Of a stretch of 64,000 nt of DNA, positions 1 to 9,198 are shown one piece after another (positions within the stretch are counted from its first letter, which is position 1; each line of letters opens with the position of its first letter). Origin of the DNA: Flavobacteriales bacterium (GTDB lineage Bacteria; Bacteroidota; Bacteroidia; Flavobacteriales_F; PHOS-HE28). The stretch is taken from NCBI GenBank assembly GCA_016703105.1, contig JADJCS010000009.1, positions 333,670 through 397,669 of the forward strand, given 5' to 3'. The position numbers and the translations under genes are program-made. The notes beneath the pieces were generated by a model. It did not search any database, was not told the DNA's origin, and was given only the letters and a program-made list of their open reading frames with translations.

Positions 1-193
1 TGCCGCCCCCGCGTTGTAGGTAAGGATCGTTCACGACCGTGCCGTTCGGAGGCGCTGGAAGTGCTGGGTGATTGGCCAATTTCCAAGCGTTGTAACTGGC
101 TTGATCGAAGGGTTGTGCCGAAACGGTCCCGACCGCCAGGAAGAACACAAGGCTCAGGTACCCGAGCCAAGGCCGTCGGGAGCATACGGCCAT
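1..193 (-). CDS. Partial secreted protein, N-terminus only
   Basis: An open frame starts with ATG at 193 on the minus strand and runs off the left edge, giving 64 codons. The protein begins MAVCSRRPWLGYLSLVFFLA and continues with VGTVSAQP, a clear Sec signal peptide with basic n-region, hydrophobic core and a likely cleavage after VSA. The mature start (FDQASYNAW...) contains no motif I recognise. Because it follows the PKD/CHU_C gene in the same orientation, after a terminator-like hairpin, it is probably a separately transcribed exported or surface protein. Function unknown; the signal peptide is seen directly. Confidence 0.6.
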   Translation of the reverse strand, partial: MAVCSRRPWLGYLSLVFFLAVGTVSAQPFDQASYNAWKLANHPALPAPPNGTVVNDPYLQRGGG

Positions 194-335
194 GCCGGAG
201 CTGAAAGATGGGTGGTGCATCTGAAGCAAGACGAGCCTTCCCGGAACTGCGGTGTCTGTCTTCGCAAAGATGCGTCGATCCGCGCGGACCTAGGTGATCA
301 CATCGTCAGGTGGTCGACGCGTCTACGTGAAAAGG

Positions 336-360
336 GAAGGCCCCGCATGGCGGGGCCTTC
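336..360 (-). terminator. Intrinsic terminator after the PKD/CHU_C gene
   Basis: A perfect 11-bp inverted repeat (336-346 with 350-360, loop ATG) lies just past the stop codon at 383. On the minus strand it is followed by CCCTTTT, so it reads as a rho-independent terminator for the sigma factor/PKD gene pair. Confidence 0.7.
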
Positions 361-382
361 CACGTCTCCGATCTACCCGGGA

Positions 383-1648
383 TCAGCGTACCAAACTGAC
401 CTTGCCGTTGAAGGTCACTTCGCCCAGGTGGGCTCCTTCTTTTATCTGGGCCATCCAGACATAATCGCCGGTGGGACAGGCTTCATTGCGGTTGTCAACT
501 CGGCCGGTCCAAGGTTTCGTGGCGTCAGAGGTCTCGTACACTTTGCGGCCTGTATTGGCATCATGCACCGCCAACTGGAAGCGCACACCAAGTGTTCGTA
601 AAGCGTCCGGCATGAACAGATCGTCCTGGCCATCCCCATTGGGTGAGAAGGACGCAGGGGCGTCCAGGTTGTAATCCCGATCGATCCGGATCTCACGTTC
701 CTGTTTGTCCACACAGCCTTTTTCATTCGTCACGGTGAGTTCCACAGGGTAGACGCCCTTTTTCAGGAACACATGGTCCGGATGCGCGATGGCCGAGGTG
801 GTCCCATCGCCGAAATCCCAGTGGTAGCTGCGGCCACCCTGGGAACGGTTCTCAAAATGCACGGAGGGAATGTGCCCCTCGTACTCCATTTTCATGGTGG
901 TGAAGGTGGCCTGCGGAGCTTCGTGGATCACGATCAGGTCGCTGCTCGGCTTGCTTTGGATATTGCCCCCGCCTGTGTTTGATAGAGACAGCATCACCTC
1001 GAACTTACCCGATTTGGCGAATGTGTGATCGGGATCGCTCTGGTTGCTGAAACTGCCGTCGCCGAAGTTCCATAGGTAGATCGCGTTCTCCGGCATGCTG
1101 TTCACGGCGAACTCGATCGAGGTCCCCGGGCATCCTTCCGTAGCGCTCGCGCGGAAGGCCAGATCGTTCGGACGATCATTGGAGGATGTTGCTTTCTTCA
1201 CTTCGCCGGTCATGACCTCCCCGGGTCGATCGGCCGCACTCTCTTTGTTCTGCCGCGCGATGGTACTGGAGGTCGGCTGTGTTGCGTGTTGTCCGCTAGT
1301 GGAGGCGACGTCCGCTTCTTGGATCTTGGTGGACGCTTGAGCATCAGCGGCCCCCATCCCTTCCGCCGCGGTCGGCTCGATCTGGGCCTTGGCCCGTGGG
1401 CCATTGGGGGTGGGGATTTCTTTGCCAATGGCGGCGATAGGTTCGTTCCGGAGGAACCAATATGAGCCCGCCCCGATGGCCAATCCACCGGTCAAAAGAA
1501 GCAGGTAGAGCCCTACAGAGCCCCAGCGACCGTTGGTGCCACCGGTCAGCGATCGCTGCAACTGGGCCCAGTCGGCGGAATTGTAGGGAACTTCGAACTC
1601 CTCGAGGGAATCCTTGATCCGTTTTTCGAAAGCGTCCATGGAATTCAT
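383..1648 (-). CDS. Transmembrane protein with two PKD domains and a CHU_C (gliding-motility type) C-terminus
   Basis: The protein has 421 residues. Residues 1-44 form a short charged cytoplasmic-looking segment (FEKRIKDSLEEFEVPYNSAD). One membrane helix follows at about 45-66, then a low-complexity linker (70-165). Two PKD domains follow (about 165-243 with WNFGDGS, and 246-323 with WDFGDGT). The C-terminal region (about 330-421) begins SFSPNGDGQDD, typical of gliding-motility-associated C-terminal domains linked to T9SS type B sorting. There is no cleavable signal peptide. It starts 21 bp after the stop of an ECF sigma factor gene, the place where anti-sigma factors usually sit. The short N-terminal tail could therefore contact the sigma factor, but no classical anti-sigma domain (ZAS, RskA) is visible. 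The regulatory role is inference. Confidence 0.8.
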   Translation of the reverse strand: MNSMDAFEKRIKDSLEEFEVPYNSADWAQLQRSLTGGTNGRWGSVGLYLLLLTGGLAIGAGSYWFLRNEPIAAIGKEIPTPNGPRAKAQIEPTAAEGMGAADAQASTKIQEADVASTSGQHATQPTSSTIARQNKESAADRPGEVMTGEVKKATSSNDRPNDLAFRASATEGCPGTSIEFAVNSMPENAIYLWNFGDGSFSNQSDPDHTFAKSGKFEVMLSLSNTGGGNIQSKPSSDLIVIHEAPQATFTTMKMEYEGHIPSVHFENRSQGGRSYHWDFGDGTTSAIAHPDHVFLKKGVYPVELTVTNEKGCVDKQEREIRIDRDYNLDAPASFSPNGDGQDDLFMPDALRTLGVRFQLAVHDANTGRKVYETSDATKPWTGRVDNRNEACPTGDYVWMAQIKEGAHLGEVTFNGKVSLVR

Positions 1649-1669
1649 GTTCTAGCGCACACGCCCTGC

Positions 1670-2344
1670 TCAAAGCAGTTTGTGTTCCTTTTTAAGCAAC
1701 TTCTTCAGGTTATGTTTCGCTTTGGCCAGGTTGCTCTTGGATGTGCCTACACTGATGCCGAGGGTGTCGGCTATCTCCTTGTGGGTCATTTCCTCGAACA
1801 CATATAGGTTGAACACCGTGCGATAGGCCGGCGTGAGCTTTTGCATGGCGTTGATCACATCGGCCGGTTTCAGGTCCAGTTCTTCTTCCTGGCCCACATC
1901 CTCCAATATGTCCTCCTCATCCTGGTTCTCGAAGTCCTCGATGCTCCGATCCGTTCCTAGCAGCAGGTATGCGTTCTTGGTGCGCCGGAAGTGGTCGATC
2001 GCGGTGTTCACCATGATCCGGCGGATCCAGCCTTCGAAAGAGCCGCTCCGATTGAACCGGTCCATGCTCCGGAAGACTTTGATGAACCCGTCCTGTAGGA
2101 TATCCTTCGCTTGGTCGGCGTTCTTGGTGTACCGAAGGCATACGGCCATCATTTTGCCGTAGAACAACTCGTATACCTTCTGCTGACTGCGTGATTCCCC
2201 CGCGACACACCCGTCGATCAGGCCGATCATGCCGGGTTCCAAGGCACCTTCCATCCGCTCCGTGGCCGGTAGACGACGCTCGATCGGTTGGGTTGCCAGG
2301 CCGTGCAGCATGCGCGGTATCGGGATCGCCGTGAAAGTAGTCAT
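1670..2344 (-). CDS. ECF-type RNA polymerase sigma factor
   Basis: A 224-residue sigma-70 family protein. Region 2 lies at about 56-121 (YTKNADQAKDILQDGFIKVF, then GSFEGWIRRIMVNTAIDHFR). An acidic linker follows (about 134-160, rich in D and E). Region 4 lies at about 162-215 (LTPAYRTVFNLYVFEEMTHK, then the helix-turn-helix EIADTLGISVGTSKSNLAKA). Regions 1 and 3 are absent, as in ECF sigma factors. The first 50 residues are unusual and the true start could be the internal Met at 2254. The gene sits directly upstream of the membrane PKD/CHU_C gene in the same orientation, so the two are probably cotranscribed. Target promoters cannot be read from this window. Confidence 0.9.
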   Translation of the reverse strand: MTTFTAIPIPRMLHGLATQPIERRLPATERMEGALEPGMIGLIDGCVAGESRSQQKVYELFYGKMMAVCLRYTKNADQAKDILQDGFIKVFRSMDRFNRSGSFEGWIRRIMVNTAIDHFRRTKNAYLLLGTDRSIEDFENQDEEDILEDVGQEEELDLKPADVINAMQKLTPAYRTVFNLYVFEEMTHKEIADTLGISVGTSKSNLAKAKHNLKKLLKKEHKLL

Positions 2345-2524
2345 CCTTGGTACGAAGACGCAACCTCTTAAGAAAGGATGCCTCGGGGCATGCGATGAGT
2401 GGCGGGAACGATGCGTTCGGGCCTAGGGATCGTGTACAACCCTTGGGCGATCGGATCGGGGAGCCGCCTATTTTCGCGCCGCGTCCTGATGTTATGGGCG
2501 CTCAAACACGCGAACGCGATCGCC

Positions 2525-3466
2525 ATGAAGATCACTGTTGTAGGGGCCGGCAATGTGGGTGCGACCTGTGCCGATGCCTGCGCCCGTTGGGAACTGGCCA
2601 ATGAAGTGGTGTTGCTCGATATCAAGGAGGGCTTCGCCGAAGGCAAGGCCTTGGACATCTGGCAGACCGCCCCCATAAGTTTGTTCGATAGTCGGCTGAC
2701 CGGTAGCACCAATGATTATTCCAAGACCGCGCACAGCGATGTCGTGGTCATCACCAGTGGCCTTCCCCGCAAGCCTGGCATGAGCCGGGATGACCTCATC
2801 GCCACCAACGCCAATATCGTCAAGACCGTCACCGAGCAGGTGGTCAAGCAAAGTCCGGAGGCCATCATCATTGTGGTGAGCAACCCGCTCGATGTTATGA
2901 CCTATTGCGCCTTCCTCACCAGCAAGTTCCCCGCGCATCGGGTGTTCGGTATGGCCGGTATCCTGGACACGGCCCGGTACCGCGCTTTCCTGGCCACTGA
3001 GTTGGGTGTGAGCCCCAAGGACATTCAAGCGGTACTGATGGGCGGGCACGGTGACACGATGGTGCCGCTCCCGCGCTATACAACCGTAGGTGGGATCCCG
3101 GTCACGGAGCTGATCGCCAAGGACAAATTGGACGCCATTGTGGAGCGCACCAAGAAGGGTGGGGGCGAGATCGTGAACCTGCTTGGCACAAGTGCCTGGT
3201 ATGCGCCCGGGACCGCCGCCGCTCAGATGGTCGAAGCCATCGTTCGTGACCAGAAACGCGTGTTCCCCTGCTGCGTTTGGCTGCAAGGGGAATATGGTCT
3301 AAAGGACATTTACATGGGTGCCCCGGTGATCCTGGGGCGCAAGGGTGTGGAGCGGATCATCGAACTTAAGCTCACCAAGGAGGAAATGGAGCTCTGTGCC
3401 GCGAGCGGCAAGTCGGTGAAAGAAGTGATGGACGTACTTGACAAGATGAACAGCGTCACGGCCTGA
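2525..3466 (+). CDS. mdh: Malate dehydrogenase
   Basis: NAD-dependent malate dehydrogenase of the LDH/MDH superfamily, oxidising malate to oxaloacetate in the TCA cycle. The open frame extends upstream to 2399, but the family start is MKITVVGAGNVG at 2525, giving 313 residues, normal for the LDH-like bacterial type. The dinucleotide-binding GAGNVG is at residues 7-12. The substrate-binding arginines lie in PRKPGMSRDD (81-90). The Asp-Arg pair is in LDTARYR (147-153) and the catalytic His is in MGGHGDT (H175). It is transcribed alone, divergently from the sigma factor, and is followed by a strong hairpin. LDH is less likely given PRKPGMSR at the substrate loop. Confidence 0.95.
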   Translation: MKITVVGAGNVGATCADACARWELANEVVLLDIKEGFAEGKALDIWQTAPISLFDSRLTGSTNDYSKTAHSDVVVITSGLPRKPGMSRDDLIATNANIVKTVTEQVVKQSPEAIIIVVSNPLDVMTYCAFLTSKFPAHRVFGMAGILDTARYRAFLATELGVSPKDIQAVLMGGHGDTMVPLPRYTTVGGIPVTELIAKDKLDAIVERTKKGGGEIVNLLGTSAWYAPGTAAAQMVEAIVRDQKRVFPCCVWLQGEYGLKDIYMGAPVILGRKGVERIIELKLTKEEMELCAASGKSVKEVMDVLDKMNSVTA

Positions 3467-3490
3467 CCGCGGTTCGCACAGAAGGAATAA

Positions 3491-3524
3491 TGAAAGAAGG
3501 CGCCTTCCGAGGCGCCTTCTTTCA
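3491..3524. terminator. Bidirectional terminator between mdh and the FG-GAP protein gene
   Basis: A perfect 14-bp inverted repeat (3491-3504 with 3511-3524, six-base loop) lies between two convergent genes. The outer arms are rich in A on one side and T on the other, so it can terminate transcription in both directions. Confidence 0.75.
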
Positions 3525-3541
3525 TTGCCCGACCACCGCCA

Positions 3542-5833
3542 CTAACGGGCTATGAGCAAGCGGGCCCGTAATCGTATGCCCATCCTCTCCACGAGCACGG
3601 TATACGCTCCTGAGCCCAAGCCTGAGATACCAACGAGGGCCTTGCCTTGGGGCAGCGTGCCGGTCATCACTTCCTGGCCCAACGCGTTGACAATATGGTA
3701 GCGGGATCCGGGGACCAGATCCCCGTTCACAAGGATCTCGACCTGTTCCTGCGCCGGGTTGGGCCGAAGTTCCAGTGCTCCGCTGAGGTCAAGGCTTCCC
3801 TGGCCAACCCCTACACCGAAATCGTTCCGCCAGAACCCGAGCCCACCGCGGTAGTTGCCGGTAAAGGCATCCACGAAGCCATCGCCGTTCATGTCCGCCA
3901 CCGCTATGCTGCTCCTAGATCCTTCTTTGATGTCCTGGAAGGTGCTGTCCACCAAGTTGAAGCTACCGTTCAGATTCCCCTCGATATTGTTGAAGTGGTG
4001 GATCCAGCCCGCCTCGGAGCCAACCAAGAGCTCGCGCTCGCTGTTCCCGTTAAGGAACATGCATGGCACACTGTACCCGGTCACGTTCCAGTATTCGGCC
4101 ACATCCAGTTCGCCAATGGTATCGTTCTCCAAATGCCACACCGGTGCGCTCAAGGTTCCTGTGTTGCGGAAGTAGTTGATGTTCCCGTTCCGCTCGCCTA
4201 CCAATAGATCGAGCAAATTGTCCCCGTCCACGAGGAATAGCTGTGGTGTGGCGAACATGCCCACGTCCATCGTCACACCCAGGTCGTCCGTGATGTTCGG
4301 GGTGATCAGCTGAAAATCCGCGACGGGCCCAGTTGCGATGTTCCGGAAGAAATGCATACGACCCTGCAGATCACCGACGATCATGTCCTTGTCCCCGTCG
4401 TTGTCGAGATCGCCGAAGGCAGGGTACATGGCCGCTCCGATCCCGCTGGCGGACAAGCTTTCCCAATCGGTATCGACCACGATGAAGCTTGGTGCGGTAG
4501 CTGTCCCGGTGTTCTCCAAGAGCGCCATTTTGCCCGGGTAGTCCCCACCCGGTTGGTAGTAGCCATAGTTCGAAACGACTAGATCCATCAATCCGTCGCC
4601 GTTATGGTCGAAGATTACGGGATAAGCACCTTCGCCGAACTCCAACATATCCCGTTGGAAGAGGTCTTTCTGCTGCCAGTCGAAGATCGGGACCTCATCC
4701 GTACCCGTGTTCAGGTAGTACCACATGCTTTCGAAGTCCTGGGCGAGGGAGGTGGCGTTGGGGCTCACCACCAGGTCGCGCTTACCATCAAGGTTCACAT
4801 CCACATGGAAGGCTCCCGGGAAGATGGGTAGCTGCAACGGCACGTCGTAGTTCGGGTACGTACTGTCCTGGGCGGTGATCAGCGCATCGTTCACGGCCCC
4901 TCCGTTGAAGAGGGTGGTCAGGTTTTCATGAGAGATGTCACCGAGCGTTAGTTCCTTGTCCCCATCGTCGTCCAGGTCCATGGTCAAGAGGGTACTGCCG
5001 GAGTGAGCGGCGGCCCGCTCGGTGCCATCGATCGGAAGATGGTATTGTTCCTTTAGTTCCCGGACCGCCTTTTCGATCCCGATGGCGAATTCCTGGTTGG
5101 GCACGTTGAAACCGCAGGAGTCGAACAGATCAACGCTGTTGGTGTTGGGGTCCTCGGAGAAGTAGCCCCAGCAACGGTTGCGCACCTCATAGATCAAGCT
5201 GTCGCAAGTACCGTATTGCTCCATGCTCAGGTTGCGGTGGTATTCCACGTAGGCGCCGAATATGCTGAAGGTCAGCACGTCCAGGTCGCCGTCACCGTCC
5301 ATATCGTCGATCGCGGGCAGGTCGACCTGTGTGACATAGAGATTGGGGCTCCAAGTGGGCACGTAATTGCTTCCCACAAGGGAATAGGCCAGTTCGAACT
5401 CCAGCTCACTACCAGTGCTTACGTTCTTATGGACAGAGAATCCGCCCTGACCAGGTGAGTAACTGAAAAGGTCCTGTTTCCCGTCGCAATTGTAGTCCCG
5501 CAAATACGCCCAGCTCTCCAGTTCATTGAACGGCCAGGTGGTGCTAATGATGGGATCATAGGTGTAAGTGCTGCTGCCCGGACCACCTTGGTGGATCAAT
5601 GCGATCACTTCGTTCCCTGAGCGGTCGAAAATGAAAAGGTCCTTTTCGCCGTCCAGGTCCATATCGGCCTGAGATACCTGGCACCAGTTCAGCCCGCCGA
5701 CCCACGGCATGGCGAGGGTAACCGTGTCGCGCACCACGGGGAGGCCTCCGTCATGCTGAAGCAGGAACTGCGCCTGCATCGCGGGGCTCAGGATCAGGAG
5801 CCATGCGGCTCCCCAAAATTTGTGGATGGTCAT
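3542..5833 (-). CDS. Secreted FG-GAP/VCBS repeat protein with T9SS type A sorting tail
   Basis: A 763-residue exported protein. It begins with a signal peptide (MTIHKFWGAAWLLILSPAMQ, cleavage near AQA/QF). The body carries many FG-GAP/VCBS-like blades of the form D-D-D-G-D-x-D (for example DMDLDGEKDLF, DDMDGDGDLDVL, DLDNDGDKDMIVGD, DMNGDGFVDAF). These bind calcium and fold as a beta-propeller in known families. The last 75 residues are a T9SS type A sorting domain (LELRPNPAQEQV, then LGQEV, then GAYTVLVE, ending RLLIAR). It should cross the inner membrane by Sec and be moved to the surface by T9SS. No catalytic domain is visible, so adhesion or scaffolding is only a guess. Confidence 0.88.
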   Translation of the reverse strand: MTIHKFWGAAWLLILSPAMQAQFLLQHDGGLPVVRDTVTLAMPWVGGLNWCQVSQADMDLDGEKDLFIFDRSGNEVIALIHQGGPGSSTYTYDPIISTTWPFNELESWAYLRDYNCDGKQDLFSYSPGQGGFSVHKNVSTGSELEFELAYSLVGSNYVPTWSPNLYVTQVDLPAIDDMDGDGDLDVLTFSIFGAYVEYHRNLSMEQYGTCDSLIYEVRNRCWGYFSEDPNTNSVDLFDSCGFNVPNQEFAIGIEKAVRELKEQYHLPIDGTERAAAHSGSTLLTMDLDDDGDKELTLGDISHENLTTLFNGGAVNDALITAQDSTYPNYDVPLQLPIFPGAFHVDVNLDGKRDLVVSPNATSLAQDFESMWYYLNTGTDEVPIFDWQQKDLFQRDMLEFGEGAYPVIFDHNGDGLMDLVVSNYGYYQPGGDYPGKMALLENTGTATAPSFIVVDTDWESLSASGIGAAMYPAFGDLDNDGDKDMIVGDLQGRMHFFRNIATGPVADFQLITPNITDDLGVTMDVGMFATPQLFLVDGDNLLDLLVGERNGNINYFRNTGTLSAPVWHLENDTIGELDVAEYWNVTGYSVPCMFLNGNSERELLVGSEAGWIHHFNNIEGNLNGSFNLVDSTFQDIKEGSRSSIAVADMNGDGFVDAFTGNYRGGLGFWRNDFGVGVGQGSLDLSGALELRPNPAQEQVEILVNGDLVPGSRYHIVNALGQEVMTGTLPQGKALVGISGLGSGAYTVLVERMGIRLRARLLIAR

Positions 5834-5937
5834 GGTCGAGGGTCGATGGATGGACGAGGCAACCTATGCCCACGTTGCTTTTTCCATGGGCAAAGCTAGG
5901 CCTGCCGATCGCGGGTCGGCCGCATGGCCCACCTTTC

Positions 5938-5945
5938 TATATTTG
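5938..5945 (+). promoter_or_regulatory. Bacteroidota-type -7 box upstream of secDF
   Basis: TATATTTG matches the Bacteroidota housekeeping -7 consensus TAnnTTTG exactly and lies 65 bp before the proposed secDF start. I see no convincing -33 TTTG at the usual distance. Confidence 0.5.
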
Positions 5946-6010
5946 CCGCCCCATTGTCCGGCCTTCGCCTATCGCGAAGGAGGACGACCATCGAAATCCC
6001 CCTATCGGTC

Positions 6011-9000
6011 ATGCAGAACAGAGGTGCGCTGTGGATCTTCACCATCCTGCTGGCGCTCGCGTGCTTGTGGCAGTTGTCCTTCTCATTGTTCACCTCCCGC
6101 GTGGAGAGCAAGGCGCGTCAGGATGCGGGCTTCAGCGCCGATTCCGTCTTGGCGGTCGTGGGTAACGCGGGGCTCGATCGCGATTCGGTGCTTCTGGTGC
6201 AGGAGAACCGCATGCTGCGCGACAGGGGGCGGGACAAGATCTATCCGCTCTTCGGTTATACCTACAACGAGTGCAAGGAGAAGGAGATCAACCTCGGCCT
6301 TGACCTGAAGGGGGGTATGGCCGTGACCTTGGAGGTGAGCATTCCCGAACTGGTGGCCAACCTGAGCGAGAACAGCGACGATGCCACGTTCGCGACGGTT
6401 ATGAGCAGCGCTCGCGAGCGTCAGCGCTCCAGCACGGAGGACTTCATTACCCTGTTCGCCCAGGAATGGCAGACGAAGGCCCCCAACGCCAAGATGGCGG
6501 CCGTGTTCCATTCCGCGGACAAGAAGGACATGTTCCCCCCGCGAAGCGAGCAATGAAGAGATCGTCGAGGCCCTGCGCCGTGAAGCGCGCACCGCGATCA
6601 ATAACACGGAGAACATCCTTCGCAACCGTATCGACAAGTTCGGGGTCGCCCAGCCCAGCATCCAGAAACAACAGTTCAGCGGACGCATCCAGATCGAACT
6701 GCCTGGAGTTAAGGACAAGGAACGGGTGCGCAAAGTGTTGCAGAGCACGGCCAATTTGGAATTCTGGGAGACCTACGACAATGCGGATGTATATCCCCTA
6801 CTGGAGGAGGCGAACAAGCGGCTCCGCTCCAATGCCGCTTCCGTGGGGAGCGCTGCGGACAGTCTGCTGGCTGCTGCGGATAGCACGGCACTCGCTGCGG
6901 ACAGCACCGCACTACCCTTGGATACCACCGACCTTGCCGCAGATAGTGCCACAGCGGACAGCGCTACCGGAGAGGATCTGCTAGAGTCCTTGGTAGCGGA
7001 CAGCGATTCGACGGCACTGGACACGGCGGCAGGCAGGGAGAACTTCATCAAGGAGAACCCGCTCTTCGCGGTACTTACGCCGAGCGTTTTCGGGGGAGAA
7101 GGTCAGGGCTATCGGTTGGCCAAAGGCCCTTCTGTCGGGAATGCACGTGCCACAGACACCGCGGCGGTGAACCAGGTGCTTCGTGGTACCAGGGTGGCCG
7201 ATGTATTCCCTGCTGATATGCGCTTCCTGTGGAGTTCGAAGCCCATCGAAGGCACGGATGTCCTTACGCTCTTCGCCATCAAGGAACCGCGCGGTGGCGA
7301 ACCGAAGTTGGATGGTTCATCCATCGTGAACGCCGCCCAGGATTTCGACATGAAGGGCGATGTGGAGGTGATCATGCAGATGGACGCTGAAGGAGCACAG
7401 ACCTGGAAGGTGATGACCGGGGACAATGTCGGCAAATGCATCGCCATCGTGCTGGATGAACTGGTGTACAGCGCGCCCACCGTGATCAGCGAGATCGGCG
7501 GAGGCCGCAGCAGCATCTCCATGGGTTCCGGTGACCTGAACCAGCAGATCCAGGAGGCGGATGACTTGGCGAACATCCTCAAAGCAGGTGCACTGCCCGC
7601 GCCGGCGCGCATCATCGACGAGACCATCGTGGGCCCCTCGCTGGGCGAGGAGAACATCAGCAGCGGGCTTGTCTCTTTCGGGGTGGCATTGCTTTGCGTG
7701 CTCTTGGTGATGGTGCTCTACTACGCGCGTGCCGGGTGGATCGCGGATATGGCCCTCCTGGCGAACGTGTTCTTCCTCGTTGGTACCATGGCATCTATGC
7801 AGGCCACCCTGACCTTGGCCGGCATCGCCGGTATCGTGCTCACCATCGGTATGGCCGTGGATGCCAACGTGCTCATCAACGAACGTGTGCGGGACGAGAT
7901 GAAGCAAGGACGAATGCTGAAGAGCGCCTTGGAGACCGCCTACAGCAATCAGGGAGCTCTGTCGGCCATCATCGACTCGAACGTGACCACGTTCGTAACG
8001 GCCATTATCCTATATCTCTTCGGTTCGGGTCCCATCCGGGGGTTCGCTACAACGCTGGGCCTGGGTATCCTCACCTCCCTGTTCACCGCGTTGTTCATCT
8101 CACGCCTGTTGATGATGTGGCGCTTGGACCGCGGGAAGACGATCTCCTTCTGGCAGACTTGGAACAAAAACCTCTTCGACGGGGTCAAGGTTGATTTCAT
8201 GGGCAAGCGGCGCATGTTCTACTTGATCTCGTTGGTGGTTATCGGGATCGGGATCGGTTCCATGGTCACCCGAGGGTTCAACTGGGGAGTCGATTTCTCC
8301 GGAGGCAGGGCCTATGTGGTGGAGTTCAACGACGAGGTAGATGTGGAATCCGCCCGGAAGGTCATGGAACCTAAGTTCCAGGATGAGAACGGGCGCCAGT
8401 ATTCCCTCGCAATGAAAACCTACGGCAGCAACCGGCAGCTGAAGATCACCACCAACTACTTGGTGGATGACCTGACCGTCGGTGCTGATGAACGCGTCGA
8501 CGCCGCCTTCAAGGGGGGGCTCGATCTCTTGAACAACCCTTACACGATCATTGAATCGAGAAAAGTGGATGCCACCATCAGCGATGACATCAAGACGAAG
8601 GCCCTCACCTCCGTGGGGATCGCATTGCTGTTCATGTTCATCTATATCGCCATTCGCTTCAGCAATTGGCAATACGGGGCCGGGGCGCTGCTCTCGCTCG
8701 TTCATGACGTGCTCATCGTGCTCAGCTTGTACTCTCTGCTTTGGGGCGTCGTCGGGTTCTCCATGGAGATCGACGAGGCCTTCATCGCCGTGATCCTCAC
8801 CGTGGTGGGTTACTCCATCAACGACACCGTGGTCGTCTTCGACCGTATCCGGGAGTTCACACAGGACCACAAGCGGGAGGCGGTCGTACCCTTGTTCAAC
8901 AAGGCCATCAACAGCACTTTGAGCCGCACCTTGAACACCGGGGTGTGTACGTTGATCGTGCTCTTGATCATCTTCTTCTTCGGTGGGGTATCGATCAAAG

Positions 9001-9131
9001 GCTTCGTTTTCGGCTTGTTCGTGGGTACCCTGGTGGGGACCTATTCCTCCATCTTCGTCGCTTCCGCCGCCGCAGTGGATCTGCTGTTGCGCAAGAAGAA
9101 GAAGGGCGAGGCGGTGCCCGTGGCGGCCTGA
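6011..9131 (+). CDS. secDF: Fused protein translocase subunit SecDF (one-base frameshift in this sequence)
   Basis: SecDF uses the proton-motive force to help pull Sec substrates across the inner membrane. The start is MQNRGALWIFTILLALACLW at 6011, beginning with transmembrane helix 1. The frame stops at 6556 just after MFPP, while the next frame continues the same protein from about 6540 (EASNEEIVEALR). Removing one base from the C6 run at 6535-6540 restores a single product of about 1,040 residues. The SecD half includes a periplasmic part, an Ala/Asp/Ser-rich insert and GMAVDANVLINERVRDE. The SecF half includes GVDFSGGRAYVVEF and GYSINDTVVVFDRIRE. Twelve membrane segments are expected. Bacteroidota commonly encode SecD and SecF as one chain. 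The frameshift is probably a sequencing or assembly error, because loss of SecDF would be costly. Confidence 0.9.
6849..7026 (+). repeat. Ala/Asp/Ser/Thr-rich repeat insert in SecDF
   Basis: About 60 codons encode imperfect repeats of the type AADSTAL (AADSLLAAADSTAL, AADSTALPLDTTDL, AADSATADSATG). The segment lies in the periplasmic part of the SecD half between conserved blocks. It is acidic, without hydrophobic core, and probably a disordered linker. Confidence 0.7.
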
Positions 9132-9149
9132 CCCTCAATAGACCTCAAA

Positions 9150-9181
9150 GAAGTCCCGCCCGGCCTCCGGAGCGGGACTTC
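9150..9181 (+). terminator. Terminator after secDF
   Basis: A 10-bp stem (9150-9159 with 9172-9181) follows the secDF stop by 19 bp. The T-containing tail (CTACTTTTGG) after it also contains the -7 box of the next gene, so terminator and promoter abut. Confidence 0.65.
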
Positions 9182-9182
9182 C

Positions 9183-9190
9183 TACTTTTG
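9183..9190 (+). promoter_or_regulatory. -7 box TACTTTTG immediately before tatA
   Basis: An exact match to TAnnTTTG lies only 8 bp before the ATG at 9199. Transcription starting about 6 bp downstream would give an almost leaderless mRNA. Confidence 0.5.
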
Positions 9191-9198
9191 GACCGACC

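Noticed and set aside
68..601. Plus-strand frame at the left edge
   Set aside because: It crosses the terminator at 336-360 and lies opposite both the signal-peptide gene and the PKD/CHU_C gene end.
6535..6540. Programmed ribosomal frameshift in secDF
   Set aside because: No stimulatory structure or conserved slippery heptamer was noted, and similar one-base breaks occur elsewhere in the window, so an error is more likely.
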